Source: Streptomyces europaeiscabiei (lineage in GTDB: Bacteria > Actinomycetota > Actinomycetes > Streptomycetales > Streptomycetaceae). From it: a DNA stretch of 64,000 bases. Positions 16,865-28,100 of the stretch are shown in pieces; the first letter of the stretch is position 1; every line of letters starts with the position of its first letter. Below the pieces are notes generated by a model. That model was not told the DNA's origin. It ran no database searches and was given only the letters and a program-made list of their open reading frames with translations. Position numbers and translations under genes: made by a program. The stretch covers positions 1 to 64,000 of the forward strand of contig NZ_LRTR01000820.1 in assembly GCF_001550375.1 (NCBI RefSeq), read 5' to 3'.

Positions 16865-17566
16865 ATGACGACGCGGATAGCGGGGGATCAGGTGCTCAAT
16901 CCGTGGACCCGCACGACCAGGAACGCACCGTACGCGGTCCCCGAAGACCTGCCGCACTTGCAAGCCCTCGCTGACACCCAAGTCCACCCCTCGCACGCGC
17001 CGTACCAGCTCAACCTGACACTCCCGCCGGAACCGTTCATCGGCCTCCACGACGCGCCCCTGGTCATGCTGCTGGCCAACCCGGGCGTGAGCGACGCAGA
17101 CCCGGCCGCCTACGCCCGGCCCGGCGTGACCGAGCGAACCCTGCAACACATCGCGAACGCCGGCGGGACCCCCAACCACTTCCTGACGTACCCCGACAAG
17201 GACCATCCAGGACTCCGGTGGTGGTCCCGGACCCTGAACGGCCTGACGAAGCAGGGGCACAGTCACGACGAACTCGCCCGGCAGATCCTTGCCGTGCAGT
17301 TCCACGGCTACCATTCGCAATCGTGGTGGCCGATCCCGTACACACTGCCCTCCCAGTCCTTCGCCTTCTACCTGGTGCGCCGCGCCATGTCCCGTGACGC
17401 GGTGATCGTCCTCGGGCGCATCGCGGCCACCTGGAAGATCGCCGTGCCGGAGTTGGCGTCGTATCCGAATGTGGTGACGCCGAAACAAAACCGGAGCGTG
17501 CAGATTAGCCGGGGCAACTTCAGCCCTGAGGACTTCGAGCGGATCGAGCAAGCCCTCAAGAGCTGA
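16865..17566 (+). CDS. Hypothetical protein, possibly uracil-DNA-glycosylase-like fold
   Basis: A 233-residue protein I do not recognise firmly. It has PLVMLLANPGVSD near residue 60, like the water-activating loop of UDG-superfamily enzymes (G-x-x-P or NPG after a beta strand). Further on are QFHGYHSQSWWPIPYTLPSQSFAFYLVRRAM, DAVIVLGRIAATWKI and a late NRSVQISRGN where UDGs have their HxS/R-N motif. The first and last segments agree with a UDG-like fold, but the catalytic motif is not standard. The ATG at 16865 fits a free-standing gene after the IS. The family call is inference with low confidence. Confidence 0.6.
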   Translation: MTTRIAGDQVLNPWTRTTRNAPYAVPEDLPHLQALADTQVHPSHAPYQLNLTLPPEPFIGLHDAPLVMLLANPGVSDADPAAYARPGVTERTLQHIANAGGTPNHFLTYPDKDHPGLRWWSRTLNGLTKQGHSHDELARQILAVQFHGYHSQSWWPIPYTLPSQSFAFYLVRRAMSRDAVIVLGRIAATWKIAVPELASYPNVVTPKQNRSVQISRGNFSPEDFERIEQALKS

Positions 17567-17607
17567 GCACGCGCCGCGGTGCGGTGCGCGCCCAGCGGGA
17601 GGGGCGG

Positions 17608-18546
17608 TCAGAGGTTGGCACGCGCTTCGGCCAGCTTCACGTCCGCCGCCCGCATCTCCCCGCATGCCTGCGGGTGCTTCTGCTCCATCTCCTCAAGCCG
17701 TACCGGGGACTTGGACAGAGCCGTGGTCGCCTTCAGGTCCAGTTCGGCGTCGAACTCGTACGGCTTTTGCGAACCGGCCGGCGCCGGTCGCGGCGGCGAC
17801 TTCACATGCGCCATCGCCGCGATCTTTCCTTCGACCCCGCCGAAGTAGATCCACAGCCGGTCGCCGTCCCTCATCCGCTTCAGCGGCTTCCCGAGCCACC
17901 ACTCGGTCGGACCGGAGTCTTCGCGCGCCAACCTCGCGACCCGCGCTGGGGTGGAGGGGCCGTTCTCGATCGTGTCGCGCTCCGGGTCCAGGCAGTACAG
18001 CCAGTCCCGAGGGCCGACGACCTGGTAGACGGCGCGTCCGCCTCGGTTCGGAATCTTTTCCAGCACCTCCTGCTCGGTCAGCATCCGCAGCAGTGCGCGG
18101 GCCCGCTTGTCGTCGGTCTCCCAGCCGTAGCTGTTCATGGTGGCGACGACGCGGGCCGGGTCCCACTCTCCCTCCTCGCCTGTCACCCGGCTCTCCAGCA
18201 CCTCCACCTGGGTCAGCCGTGTCTGATTGCGTGGCCGGCCGTGCCGTTCCAGCAGGTCGTACAGCTTTGCCGCGCCCATGCTCGCGGCGATGCCGAGGGC
18301 GCTCCGGTCCACGGTGCCGCTTTCGTCGACCGCCACGATGGCCCTCTCCCGCCATTCCTCCAGGCCCTCCAGCAGTCTGGTCACGGCTTCGATGTCCCGC
18401 CACAGGTCATGAGGCGCGGCCTGCTCCGACAGCAGCACCTTGTCTTGCAGTGCGGCGCGCACCACTCGGGCGAGCTGGTCGGAGGAGATCACGATGCTCT
18501 CCTGGCTTCCGTCGTCACCGAAATTAAAGTCAACCCGCGTCGCCAT
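17608..18546 (-). CDS. Hypothetical protein with PUA/EVE-like C-terminal region
   Basis: A 312-residue protein of unknown function. The middle (about residues 90-190) looks winged-helix-like (RARALLRMLTEQEVLEKIPNRGGRAVYQVVGPRDW). The C-terminal part has GPTEWWLGKPLKRMRDGDRLWIYFGGVEGKIAAMAHV, the pattern of EVE/ASCH-type PUA-like domains that read modified bases or nucleic-acid ends. Such domains are frequent in restriction and defence loci. The ATG at 18546 has GAGGAG upstream; that ribosome-binding site lies beside an inverted repeat. It faces the UDG-like gene tail to tail. Confidence 0.65.
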   Translation of the reverse strand: MATRVDFNFGDDGSQESIVISSDQLARVVRAALQDKVLLSEQAAPHDLWRDIEAVTRLLEGLEEWRERAIVAVDESGTVDRSALGIAASMGAAKLYDLLERHGRPRNQTRLTQVEVLESRVTGEEGEWDPARVVATMNSYGWETDDKRARALLRMLTEQEVLEKIPNRGGRAVYQVVGPRDWLYCLDPERDTIENGPSTPARVARLAREDSGPTEWWLGKPLKRMRDGDRLWIYFGGVEGKIAAMAHVKSPPRPAPAGSQKPYEFDAELDLKATTALSKSPVRLEEMEQKHPQACGEMRAADVKLAEARANL

Positions 18547-18553
18547 GGCGACT

Positions 18554-18578
18554 CCTCTTCTCTGGATTAGAGAGGAGG
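18554..18578 (-). promoter_or_regulatory. Inverted repeat over the promoter/RBS of the 18546 gene
   Basis: CCTCTTCTCT and AGAGAGGAGG form a nearly perfect 10-bp stem around a 5-base loop. On the minus strand TCTAAT, a good -10, lies inside it, and GAGGAG abuts the start codon. It could be an operator or a hairpin hiding the ribosome-binding site. Confidence 0.35.
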
Positions 18579-18656
18579 TTACATCCTGCTTCTGTCGGCG
18601 CGCCACCGCTTTGACAGCATTGGGCAGTTGGGCATACCGAAGCGTCCGGTCAGGTC

Positions 18657-19140
18657 GTGGGCGTGGCCCGGCGTGAGGCCATCGAGGTCCTGGCCGCCGC
18701 CCCGACCCTGGCCGAGGCCATGAAGACCGCCACAGCCAAGGCGTGCGTCATCCTGGACGGCACACTGCTGCCGATCGACAAGATCACCGTCGAAACCCCG
18801 TACTACTCGGGCAAACACAAACGGCACGGCATGAACGTTCAGGTCCTCACGTTCGGCCGACTGCTGTGGGCTTCCCCGGCCCTGCCCGGCTCCACCCAAG
18901 ACCTGACCGCTGCCCGCTAGCGCGGGATCGTCGACGCACTCGCCGCCGCGGGACTGAAGTGCTGGGCGGACAAGGCGTACCAAGGCGCCGGACGGCACAT
19001 CCGAGTCCCCTTCCGGGGTCGTCGGCTCAAGCGCTGGAAGCGACGGCGCGCAACAACAGCCACGCCAAGATCCGGGGCGTCGGCGAGCAGGCCATGGCCG
19101 TCTTGAAGGGCTGGCGCCTCCTGCGGAAGCTCCGCTGCTC
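18657..19140 (+). pseudogene. Decayed IS5-type transposase with internal stop and frameshift
   Basis: Related to the intact copy at 16029, aligning from its residue ~75 onward: EAIEVLAA, VILDGTLLPIDKI, YYSGKHKRHGMNVQVL, ALPGSTQDLTAAR. A TAG at 18918-18920 interrupts the frame. It resumes with LKCWADKAYQGAG and shifts near 19045-19050 before NNSHAKIRGVGEQAMAVLKGWRLLRKLRC. The N-terminal third is missing, and the end abuts a SWIM-protein fragment at about 19140. It is inactive and marks a deletion or rearrangement point. Confidence 0.88.
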
Positions 19141-19806
19141 ATCGCCCGCGAGCTGGACACTGCCCGGCGCCCCGACGAGGCCCTGACCTGGGCTGAGCGT
19201 GGCGTCCAGGAGATCCAGGACCTCGCCGCCGTCGACACCGCCCTCGTCGACCACCTCTGCGAACGCTACGCACAGGCGGCCCGGCTCCCCGACACCGTCG
19301 CCCTGCGCCGCGACCACTTCGGCGCCCGCCGTTCCCTGCTGACCTACCAGCAACTGCGCGCCGCCGCACGGGCCGCCGACTGCTGGCCGGCCGAGCGCGA
19401 GGGAGCGCTGGCTGTGCTGCGCGCCGACGCGGAGCGGCAGCAACAGGGCCGGTACGGCGGTTCCGTCCTGGTCGACGCCTTGCTCGACGACAAGGACGGG
19501 GCCGCCGCGTGGCAGGCCGCCGTGGAGACCGGCGCCCACGACAGACAGTGGCTCACTCTCGCCGACCAGATCCGTCCCAACCGCGCCGCCGACGCACTCG
19601 ACATCTACCTCCGCCTGGCCGAGCCGCTGTCCACGCAGACCGGCAACACGGTCTACCAGCAGCTCGTCGCCCTGCTGCTGAGCATCCGGGACTGCCACGA
19701 CCGCCTGGGCACACCGGACATGTTCACCGCGTACGCCGCCGCCCTGCGCGCCTCCCAGAGACGCAAGCGGAACCTGATGGGGCTGATGGACGATCAGGGG
19801 CTGTGA
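19141..19806 (+). pseudogene. C-terminal fragment of a SWIM zinc finger family protein
   Basis: The frame is open from the IS junction to the stop at 19806 (221 residues): IARELDTARRPDEALTWAERG, then VALRRDHFGARRSLLTYQQLRAAAR, AWQAAVETGAHDRQWLTLADQI and a C-terminus ending RKRNLMGLMDDQGL. This is the helical-repeat C-terminus of Streptomyces SWIM zinc finger proteins. The N-terminal SWIM domain (C-x-C-x-n-C-x-H) is absent, and the gene is cut at the decayed transposase. An internal GTG could allow a short product, but a function is unlikely. Confidence 0.8.
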
Positions 19807-19853
19807 GCTGGGGCCCCGCAACGGCGGAGCCACCCGTGGTGTGTGGCCACAGC

Positions 19854-22133
19854 TCACGTCGCCGATGTGTTGGGGCCCGCCTCTTCCCACGACTCGTTGA
19901 GAAGCGGGCTCGGCTTTCCATGCCAGAACACGTCCACACTGTCGCGTGCTCTTGTCGCCGCCACGAACAGCAGGGACCGAGCCCGTTGGATCTCCTGCCG
20001 GTGGCGGACCGGGTCCGTATCACGCAATCTGTTGACGGCCTCGCGGGGTACGAGTCCGGCCGCGACGCCCGCGATGATCATTCGCTGGTACTCCAGCCCC
20101 TTGAACCGGAACATCGTGCCGATGTGTACGCCGGTAGAGCCGTGCGGGCCGTCCGAACGGATCTCCACCGAGTCGATACCGTTCAGCTTGAGGGTGTAGG
20201 CCATCTCGGCCGCCATCTGATTGGTGGGCACGCAGATCGCGATCTGCTCGTGCGGAATGGCCAGGTCCTGGCCGGCGTCCCACTCCTTGATGAGCGCGGC
20301 CACGCCTTCCCGCTCGGCGGCCCAGTCCGGGAACGAGTGCCCGGCCGGGGGCTTTCCGCTGAGCACCGACCGATAGCCGGCCAGCGTTTCCTCGCTGCCG
20401 TCGAGGTCGTCGTACTTCGTCTCGCCCAGCACGCCGAGGGCGGAGCGCAGGATCTGTCGTGTCGTGCGGTAGCTGAGGCTCAGTTTCGAGGACCGGCCTC
20501 GGATGTTGATGCCCAGGCTGCCCAGCGTCACCTGGTTCTTGTAGATGCGCTGGTGGGTGTCGCCGACCAGGAACAGGTCGTCGGCGCCGCGAGGGGCCAT
20601 CGCGCGCAGCATCTTCCAGTGGGCGGGGCGGAGGTCCTGCGCCTCGTCCACCACGATGTGCCGGTACCGGTGGCGCAGCCAGCCTCCTGAACCGTCCTGG
20701 AGGTGGATGTTGTCGAGGCCGCCCGCCTCCTCCTGCTGTCGGGCGATGTTCTGGATGCGCTGTTCGCGGCCGATCTCCAGCCGTGCGGCACGCTCTGCCA
20801 CCTGGTCCCAGGTCTGCCGCCCGAGCCGGTCCAGCCGCTGGGTGAAGCGCTCGGCGAGCTGCCAGATCTCGGCGCGCTCGGCGCGGCCGATGCTCCTGCC
20901 GCGTCCGGCGCGCCGGGCCCTGAAGTAGTCGGTGCGGGTACCGACGGCCTGGCCGAGGATGACCTGCGTCCACTCGTCGTGCAGGAACTCCGCGTCCCAG
21001 CCGTCCTCCCCCAACTCGTCCAGCAGCCCGCGCCATTCGCGTACGGCCTGGCTGTCGTCGATGGCCTGCTTGCCGCTGCCCGGTTCTGCCTCGCGGACGA
21101 TGCGCAGCGCCAGCTGGTCGACGTGGCTCACCTCCACCCGGCTCAGCAGCTCCTCGCCGCCAAGTTCCAGAAGCCGGGAGCGCAGGTCGGCGGCGAGGTT
21201 CTTGTTGTACGTGGTCAGCAGGACCGGCTTGTCCCGGCCCGGGGGAAGCTGCCGTACGAGATGCCGCACCCGGTGCAGGGCGACGATGGTCTTGCCGGTG
21301 CCGGGGCCGCCGCCCACCCGGGCGGGGCCGTTGTAACGCCGTTCCACCAGTCTGGCCTGGGTGGGGTGGAGGAAGACTTTCCAGCGGCCGAAGTCGCCGC
21401 TCTCCAAAGCCTCCCGCAAGGCGTCGTCGGTTGTGGTGACGACCGTCGCCGGCCGCCCGGCGGCGGCCTCGAAGTCGTCCGGGTCGACCGGCTCGGTGGC
21501 GGAGACCGGCCGGGTCACCTGGTCGAGGACGTCGTCGTACGACGCCCCGTCGAACAGGGCGAGGAGCACTTCGCCGGTGAGCTGCGGTGCGTACTCGACG
21601 AGTCCCAGCAGCTGGTCCTCGGTGGCGAGGGTGCGGATGACGGGCAGCAGGGGTTCGGCGACACCGAGGTCCGACAGTTGCTGGTCGGACCAGTCCGCGA
21701 ACAGGGGACGGGTCGGCTCGGGCCGCGCGGGCGTGGATGGTTCGACGGTCGTCGGGGCTTGTGCGGGCGGGGCGGGGAGGCGGCGCAGGACGCTGTCCTC
21801 GACCACCTCAAGGTCCACGTACTCGATGCCGCCGGTGACCTGGTTGACGCCGTACGACAGCCGGTTGTAGACGTCCTTGCGGTGCTTGACGGAGACGATC
21901 AGCCAGTCGTCGTCGGCGAGCCGCAGCAGCAGCGCCCGGTACTCGTCGTTGACGCGGGCCGACCAGAGCCTGCTGTCGCCCTTGAGCTGCTGGAGTTTGA
22001 GCCCGGTGGTGTGGGGGTTGCTCCGGAACTTGTGCTGGAAGTCGAAGAACGCGCCTTTGACCGTGCGGGGGAGTTTGAGAATTTCCTTGTCGGCCTTGTC
22101 GAGCAGGCGCAGTGTGACGCCCGAGGTGTTCAT
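19854..22133 (-). CDS. UvrD/Rep-type superfamily 1 helicase with N-terminal RelE-like domain
   Basis: A 759-residue protein. Residues 1-120 look like a RelE/ParE-fold domain: DKADKEILKLPRTVKGAF, LKLQQLKGDSRLWSARVNDEYRALL, WLIVSVKHRKDVYNRL. A linker leads to an SF1A helicase: GPARVGGGPGTGKTIVAL (Walker A, about 265-280), VDEAQDLRPAHWKML (Walker B, about 490), VGDTHQRIY (motif III), SLSYRTTRQI (motif IV), HIGTMFRFKGLEYQRMII (motif V), LLFVAATRARDSVDV (motif VI). The ATG at 22133 overlaps the stop of the YprA-like helicase by 4 bp (ATGA), so the two are co-translated. A joint antiviral role is inferred. Confidence 0.88.
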   Translation of the reverse strand: MNTSGVTLRLLDKADKEILKLPRTVKGAFFDFQHKFRSNPHTTGLKLQQLKGDSRLWSARVNDEYRALLLRLADDDWLIVSVKHRKDVYNRLSYGVNQVTGGIEYVDLEVVEDSVLRRLPAPPAQAPTTVEPSTPARPEPTRPLFADWSDQQLSDLGVAEPLLPVIRTLATEDQLLGLVEYAPQLTGEVLLALFDGASYDDVLDQVTRPVSATEPVDPDDFEAAAGRPATVVTTTDDALREALESGDFGRWKVFLHPTQARLVERRYNGPARVGGGPGTGKTIVALHRVRHLVRQLPPGRDKPVLLTTYNKNLAADLRSRLLELGGEELLSRVEVSHVDQLALRIVREAEPGSGKQAIDDSQAVREWRGLLDELGEDGWDAEFLHDEWTQVILGQAVGTRTDYFRARRAGRGRSIGRAERAEIWQLAERFTQRLDRLGRQTWDQVAERAARLEIGREQRIQNIARQQEEAGGLDNIHLQDGSGGWLRHRYRHIVVDEAQDLRPAHWKMLRAMAPRGADDLFLVGDTHQRIYKNQVTLGSLGINIRGRSSKLSLSYRTTRQILRSALGVLGETKYDDLDGSEETLAGYRSVLSGKPPAGHSFPDWAAEREGVAALIKEWDAGQDLAIPHEQIAICVPTNQMAAEMAYTLKLNGIDSVEIRSDGPHGSTGVHIGTMFRFKGLEYQRMIIAGVAAGLVPREAVNRLRDTDPVRHRQEIQRARSLLFVAATRARDSVDVFWHGKPSPLLNESWEEAGPNTSAT

Positions 22134-25100
22134 CGCTTCGGCTCCCCGTCCCTGATGGTGTCGCTGTCGTGCTGTCGTTCCGTGAGCCGGGCGATCATCG
22201 CCGCCGGGTCCCATTCGGCGGCGGTGTGGACTGTCCAACCCGCCGCCGAGAACGCCTTGTCCCGGTCCTGTGCCTCGTAGTCCGGCTCGTGGCCGTCCGC
22301 GCGGGGTGCGAGGACCACGCCGATCCGGGCGGCGGGCCACGCCAGTTCGGCCTGCCAACCGTGGCCGTCGAGTTCGTAGCCGTCGTGAGGTGCCGACACC
22401 GCTGCGGTGGCCAGTGCGTGGGCGAGGTCGGCGAGCCCCGGCTCCTCCGGGTCGAGGTGTTCGATGACCCGGTCCCAGCCGGGATCCCGTACCGGTTCCA
22501 CATCGCCGGCCACCGCGCCTGTCGAGTGCGTCGGTGGGACCGCCGCACCGCTTCCCATGGCAGGCACCGAAGGCGCGGGGACGACGCCGACGGAGGTGAG
22601 GTCGTCCACGGGCGAGGGCACCGGCGTACGTGTCGACGTCAGCCAGCCCTCCCCACCGGTCACGGTGAGCACCTCGGGGGCGAAGCCGTCGAGCATGCTC
22701 GACGTCAGCTGGGCACTGTCACCACCGCCGTGCTCCAGGAACTGCAGCACGTTGCTCCAGTACAGCCAGGCACGCCAGCGCCGCTTGTGGGTCGGCTCGT
22801 CGGCGAGGGCCGCGTCACCGTCGTCCAGGACGGTGAGCCCCGTCCACACGGGCGGGGTGCGTCTGCCGTCGGCGGCCAGCACCAGACGGCAGCCCGACGC
22901 GTCGGGGCCGGACAGCAGCCGAATGGGTCCGGTGCCCCCGGCGGGCATGCCGCCGCGCAGCGCTGTCCGGAGGCTCTCGCCGACGCCTTCGCCGGTGAGC
23001 GCGGTGGCACGGATCCCGTCCGCCCCGCTGATTCCGGCGGCAGCCGCCTCCGCTCGCCGCCTCCAGCGCTCCGGTTCGGGAGAGCGCAGATAGGCCAGCA
23101 GCAGCCGGGCCGGATTGACCCACACCGTCTCGGCGAGTTCACCGGGCAGGCCCCGGCCCACGCGGTCGTAGTAGTCGCGGGCCCGCTGCTGTCCGGGCGT
23201 GCCATAGGGCTCCCACACGGGGTCGGCCGGTCCGGCCCCCGCGTACCCCGTGTCCTTGATCCGCTGACGCCACTGCTTGACGTCGTGGTAGGTCAGCTGG
23301 AACACGCGAAGGCCGTCCGCCCGGAGCCGGGTGCGCTTCGTCGCATCGTCCGCAAGCCGGTTGTGCTCACGGGTGGCGTGGTACGCGTAGCCGTCGAGGT
23401 ACAGGGCTACGCGCGGGCCGGGGGTGTCCAGCCGTTCGAGGAGTATGTCGGGCCGGGTGCCGTCCAGGGCGCGCTGCTGGGAGACACGCCAGCTCACGGT
23501 GGACCCGTCGGCCGCTGTGAGCCGCAGGTCGAGGGCGTACGTACCGGCGGAGGTGGTGTACGTGTCCGCCGCGGCCTTCGACTCGGCCAGTTTCGCCCAG
23601 TCCTGGAGGGTGTCGATGAAGAGGATCTCCAGGTCGCTCTCGGCCTGTCGTTGCAGCGGGATATGACGTGTCGTCGCCACCGGCGAGGTGCGCCACCCCT
23701 CACCGTCGGCGCCCAGCAGCTCGTCCAGCATCTGGCGGACCTCGCCCCGGCTGACCTTGTCGTAGTCGGCGGCAGGTACGCGCCGCAGCAGGCACTGGTG
23801 GCAGCCGTCGAGCCCCTTCTCGCGGCACGCGCAGCCCTCGATGACGTCCCGAGCCCTGAGCAGTACCTCCCGGAAGCCGTCGGCGGAGGCCAGCCGGTGC
23901 AGGTAGCCCGTGCCGCCCGGCAGCCGGTCGTAGACGACGAGGAAGCGCCTCGGCCAGTCCGCGTCCAGGTCGCCCGCGTGGTCGGGCATGGTCGCCTCGG
24001 CGATGTCGATGTGGTCGGGATCGCCGCCGTAGCGAGCCGCGATCCCCACGAACAGGGCGGCGGTGAACGACGCGAGCCGCTCCTTGACGCGTGCCACCGA
24101 CGCGGGCAGCAGGATGCGCACGGCCTCGGTGGTCAGCTCGTGGGCGAGCAGCAGCGGCACGTCCTGGCCCTTGCCCTGCTGTTCGCCCGCACCGGTCACC
24201 GGCTTTCGGACGCGGCGGCGCGGGCACCACAACTGATGGTGCTGGGCGGCCGGCGTGCTCGCCGCCACAGACTCGGTGAGCGCGTGCTGCGGCATGTCCA
24301 CCACCGGTCGGCCGTCGGCCGTGGCGCCGCCGCACTCGGTGCAGACGTAGAACGGGTTGAGCCGTACGTCCTGTCCGGCGAGCGGCACCGTGCTGCTGCC
24401 GTCCTCGCGGTCCAGCCCGAGGTTCAGTGTCCGGATCGTGGCGTGGCGGGTGAAGTCCACGCCGAACACGGCGGTGTCGTGCCGCCAGGAACCGGGCGCC
24501 AGACGGTCGGGGTCGATGTCCACGGTGGTGAGGACCGCGTAGCGCCTGCGGTCCCGTTCGTCGTGGTCGTCGCGGACCCGGGCGTCGTCGCGTTTGTCGC
24601 GGGACAGGACCCGCCTGGGCCGCAGCACACGCTGGACGCAGCCCGCGTCGGCGATCTCCCGGCCGTTGCAGCGCGGGCACGGGGCGGTGTTGTGCTCGGC
24701 GTTCTGCTCCTCGGTGCGGACGTATCCGCAGGCGGGGCAGAGCCGCCACACCGACCAGGCGCGGCGCTCGGGACTGCCGACGTCGAGGGCGCGCACCACG
24801 TGACGGTAGCCGTTGACGTAGAAGGCGTTGCCGGGGGCGAGTTCGGTGAGGGCCAGTTTGCGGGACCGCTCGTAGTCCCGCGTCTCACTGCGGTACACCT
24901 TGCGGACGGCGCCCTGCTCGGCGGCTCCCGCCCCGTCGGTGTCGTCCTCCTCGTCCGGGGTCTCCGTCCAGTACAGCGTCGCTTCCAGCTGGGTGGTGGT
25001 GTCCGTCAGGCTGTAGTTGGGCAGCAGCCCGAGGTCCACCAGGGTGGCATGGGCGCTGGACTGGCTCAGCTCCCGCAACAGGTCCCCGGCACCCCGCCGC

Positions 25101-28100
25101 TCGGCGAGCAGTTCGCGCCGCTCCCGGGCCTGCGACTCGTCGGACAGGGCCAGCTGCTCCGCGGCCTCGTCGATCGCCGCGATCCTGCGGCGCAGCTCCT
25201 CGCGCCGCCCCGTCCAGTCCTCCTCGGCCTCCTGCAACGCCCGCGCGATCCCGCTGGTCGCGTACGCCCGGAGTTCCTCCGCCGCGTACGCGGAGACGCC
25301 CGCCCCGTCCATGATGTCGGGGTCTTGCCCGCCGCTGTCGTCGGGAAACAGGGCCAGGAACTCCTCCACGAGCAACGCCCCGCGCGTTCGCGCGGCGTCC
25401 GCGAGGTCCTCGCACCACCCACTGGTGCCGAACAGGGCGGAGGACAGCCGGGGGAGCGGCGCCAGTACCTCGCCGTCGGAGGTCCGCAGCTCGCCACGGG
25501 CCGCCAGGTCCAGCAGCCGCGCCGTGTACTGGCGGCGCAGGATCTCCACCGCCGACAGGTAGCAGCCCGGCGGCAGGATGGTCCCGGCGATCATCTCGCG
25601 CGGCTCGTCCAGGTAGTACAGGTCGCGTGCCTTGCGTCCGCCGAACGCGACGACCAGCGCGTTGCCCGTGCGGCGTCCGGCGCGGCCGGCCCGCTGCACG
25701 TAGTTGGCGGGACCGGCCGGCAGGGAGCCGAGCAGTACGGCGGACAGGTCGCCGATGTCGATGCCGAGTTCCAGCGTCGGGGTGCACGACAGCACATTGG
25801 GGTCGGTGTAGTGCGTGCCCGCCTTGAAGGCGCGCTCGACGCGCTCCCGCTCGGGGCGGCTGAGCATGCCCGTGTGCTCGGCGGTCACCACGCGGAACGT
25901 GCCGCCCGTCAGGTAGAGGCGACGGTAGTAGTCGCCGGTGTAGTCCCGTTCCGGCACGAGTGGGCCCGAGCCGAAGCGGGACACCTCGGCCTCGGCGGTG
26001 GACCGGTCGGCCTGGGGCGCGGTCAGCCGGCCCTTGCACCGGTAGCGGGGGCAGGGATGCCCGTACCAGCGGGTGCGGCGCTCGGGCGCCACGACCTGCT
26101 GCCAGCGGCAGTCCTCGCAGCTGACGAAGGCCTTGTTGACGACGGCGTCGTCGAGGAGCCGCACCTCGATGTGGCCGGGCTGCAGCCCGTAGACCCGGGT
26201 CTGGCGGTCGCGGGCGGTCCGCACCGCGAGGACGCCCGCGTCGGCGAGGGCGGGCAGCAGCCTGCGCAGGTACTCGGTGGCTCCGGCGGCGTCCAGATCC
26301 AAACATCTGCGGGTCCAGTCCTGGTACCACCCCAGGCGTCCTGTGATCGAGTCGAACTCGGTCTTTTCCTTCTGCCCGTCCAGCAGGAATCGCGGCGGGG
26401 CGACTCCTTCGGGGAAGGCGGGCATGCCGTCCGGCCTGCGCCCGGAGATGAGATAGCGGTCGGAGCCGACTTCCCTGATCCAGGTGTCGAGCCAGCGGTG
26501 CCGTACCGCGCCGCGCAGCCGCAGCCGCTCCAGCAGGCCCCGGACGTAGGCGAGATAGCGCTCGGGTGTGGGCAGTCCCCCGACCGCCAGCAGTTGGCCG
26601 GGCAGTGTCAGGTGCACATCCCGCGCCAGGTCCGTGACCCGGCCCGGGTCCGCCACGGCGACCTCGGCGGCGGCGGTCCGGGTCAGCTCCAGGGTGCGGC
26701 CCATGCGGCTGCGCAGCCCGAACTCCATCACCGTCGCGAACGCCAGCCGTTCGCCGATCAGCCGCCAGGTCCGCGCGTCGCCGGTGCCGTGCCCGGACAG
26801 CAGCCGGTCGACGCCCGGCTCGTCGTGCAGATCGGGGGGCACCACGGCGGCCAGCGCCTCCGGGTCGTCCACCGAGTCCAGGACATGGCCGATCAGGTCG
26901 TTCAGCGTGGTCGGCGCACCGGACTCGTCCAGGTTGTGGGCGAGCAGCGAGCGGAGCGAGAACTTGTACGAGGCGTTGGCGACGTATCCAGCCCGGTGTG
27001 CCGCGTCCTGCGTGGAGTCGTTGAACAGCAGCGTCTTGCGCTCCTCCGGCAGGAGAGCGATGTCGCCGCCGGTGAACAGCTGGGTGACCGCCGCGGAGGC
27101 GAGGGCCGCCCGGGCGGTACCGAGGAAGCGGATGCTGTTGTCGGTGTGGCAGGCCGGGCACCGGTCGTCCTTGGCGGCCCGGTCGGCGGTCTTCTTGTCG
27201 AGCACGGCCAACGTGAACCAGGCGTCGACGAGATCTCCGTCGTCCCCGGTGGTCGGCAGTCGGTAGGTCCCCTGCCCACCGTCCAGCACCACCACCGACA
27301 ACGGGTCGACGCCGCCGTCCGAGGGCCGTGCCCCGGTCAGGGCGTCGAGGGCCTGCCGTCGCTCGCGGGCGGTGGCGGAGATGAAGTAGCGGACGCGCCG
27401 CTTGTCCCGGCCCACCCCGGCCCGCCAGATCCGGTCCTGGGCCATCACGAGCTGCTGCGGGTCGGTCTCGGGGGACAGGGCGGCCCAGCCGGAGCGCCCG
27501 CAGTTGCGGCAGTACACGGCGGGCAGGTGCACCTGGGCCGGGCGGGGCGCGGTGTCGGTGCCCGGCAGCGGCTGTCCGCTCGCGGACGACGGATAGCCGC
27601 CGGACGAGGCGTCCGGGTCCTCGTCACCGGGCGGCGCGGCGTTGAGCGCGGCCCGGCGGGCGGCGGTGCGGTCGTCCTCGTACCAGCGGAACTCGGGGGT
27701 GCGGCCCACCCCGCGCAGCACCCGTGTCACGGGCCGCACCCACAGGTGTGCCTCGATGTGCAGCAGCGGCCGGGGCCTGCGCTCGTCGGAGTCCGGGTCA
27801 CGGGCGGCCGACAGCAGTGCCACGAACCGGGACAGCGCCTGGAGCACCAGCCGCGGGTTCTCCCGCGCGGTGCGGCCCCAGGAGTAGCCGAACCGGGCGA
27901 GCCGGTCCCGCAGCGCCCACTCGTCGAGCGGCTCCCCGCTGAGGAGCGACAGCACACCGTGGGTGAAGTCGTGCCGCTTCAGCAGCCGACCGACGCGGAA
28001 GGCGTCCAGGCCGGAGCGGCCCAGCATCCGGGTGGCGAGCGCGTCCAGGTCGAGCAGGTCGGGCCGGGCCTCCACGTCCGGTCCGCCGGACACCGCCACG

